The notes below the pieces were generated by a model, which saw only the letters and a program-made list of their open reading frames with translations, made no database searches and was not told the origin of the DNA. From an uncultured bacterium (GTDB taxonomy: Bacteria; Bacillota; Clostridia; Oscillospirales; Oscillospiraceae), in assembly GCA_905214155.1 (NCBI GenBank), contig CAJMLC010000039.1, positions 1 to 13,398 of the forward strand: a stretch of DNA of 13,398 bases. The letters are read 5' to 3'. A program made the translations under genes and the position numbers. Positions 13,355-13,398 of this stretch are shown here, one piece after another. Positions within the stretch are counted from its first letter, which is position 1; every line of letters starts with the position of its first letter.

Positions 13355-13398
13355 GTGTGTTTTCGCTAGGGTTTATCTGGAAACTCACAATGTCACCG

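Noticed and set aside
13223..13369. 48-codon plus-strand ORF (MKKQNRNPALAV...) with GGAG upstream
   Set aside because: Both perfect terminator hairpins lie inside it, which explains its sequence better than coding; no family likeness.
1..13398. CRISPR array, IS element, tRNA or rRNA
   Set aside because: No regularly spaced repeats, transposase motifs, terminal repeats or cloverleaf sequence were seen on either strand.

Overview
The window looks like chromosome from a GC-rich Clostridia-type Firmicute, most likely an Oscillospiraceae-like gut anaerobe. The signs are strong AGGAGG-type ribosome binding sites, near-consensus sigma-A promoters, and gene families typical of that group (a NhaC-type antiporter, DUF3795-like and small kinase genes). 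This is inference; no rRNA or tRNA is present to fix the taxon. Every gene runs on the minus strand except the 3' end of a sirtuin gene at the left edge.

The centrepiece (1529-6511, minus strand) is a compact DNA phosphorothioation locus in transcription order dndC-dndD-dndE-dndA, behind its own sigma-A promoter at 6579-6607. DndA is the cysteine desulfurase, DndC the PAPS-reductase-like Fe-S protein, DndD an SMC/ABC-like ATPase and DndE the small DNA-binding subunit. Together they should replace a non-bridging phosphate oxygen in DNA with sulfur. dndB is absent, and no dndFGH or pbe restriction genes lie in the window. The transcript probably continues into ogt (O6-alkylguanine-DNA alkyltransferase) and an HD-domain hydrolase, and ends at a hairpin (381-422) shared with the convergent sirtuin gene.

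Upstream (6667-9106) is a two-gene operon encoding a D-cysteine desulfhydrase-like PLP enzyme and a NhaC-family antiporter, with its own promoter (9154-9181) and a 3' hairpin (6630-6662). Next (9341-11569) comes a run of small genes, several truncated: a minimal RIO/Bud32-like kinase, a 41-residue DUF3795-like Cys-rich protein, an AT-rich GNAT acetyltransferase, a 35-codon ORF, an isochorismatase-family hydrolase and a decayed GNAT. Most have good ribosome binding sites, but I see no promoters between them, so they read as one transcript of mosaic origin.

The right part holds a membrane-anchored C39-like peptidase and a TetR-family regulator. The regulator has a perfect-consensus promoter whose -10 box sits inside an inverted repeat, which suggests autoregulation. 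The last ~330 bases hold no convincing gene but carry two tandem intrinsic terminators for transcription entering from the right.

The likely system of interest is the dndB-less dndCDEA locus with a downstream alkyltransferase and HD hydrolase. The dnd genes are known families; what stands out is the arrangement.
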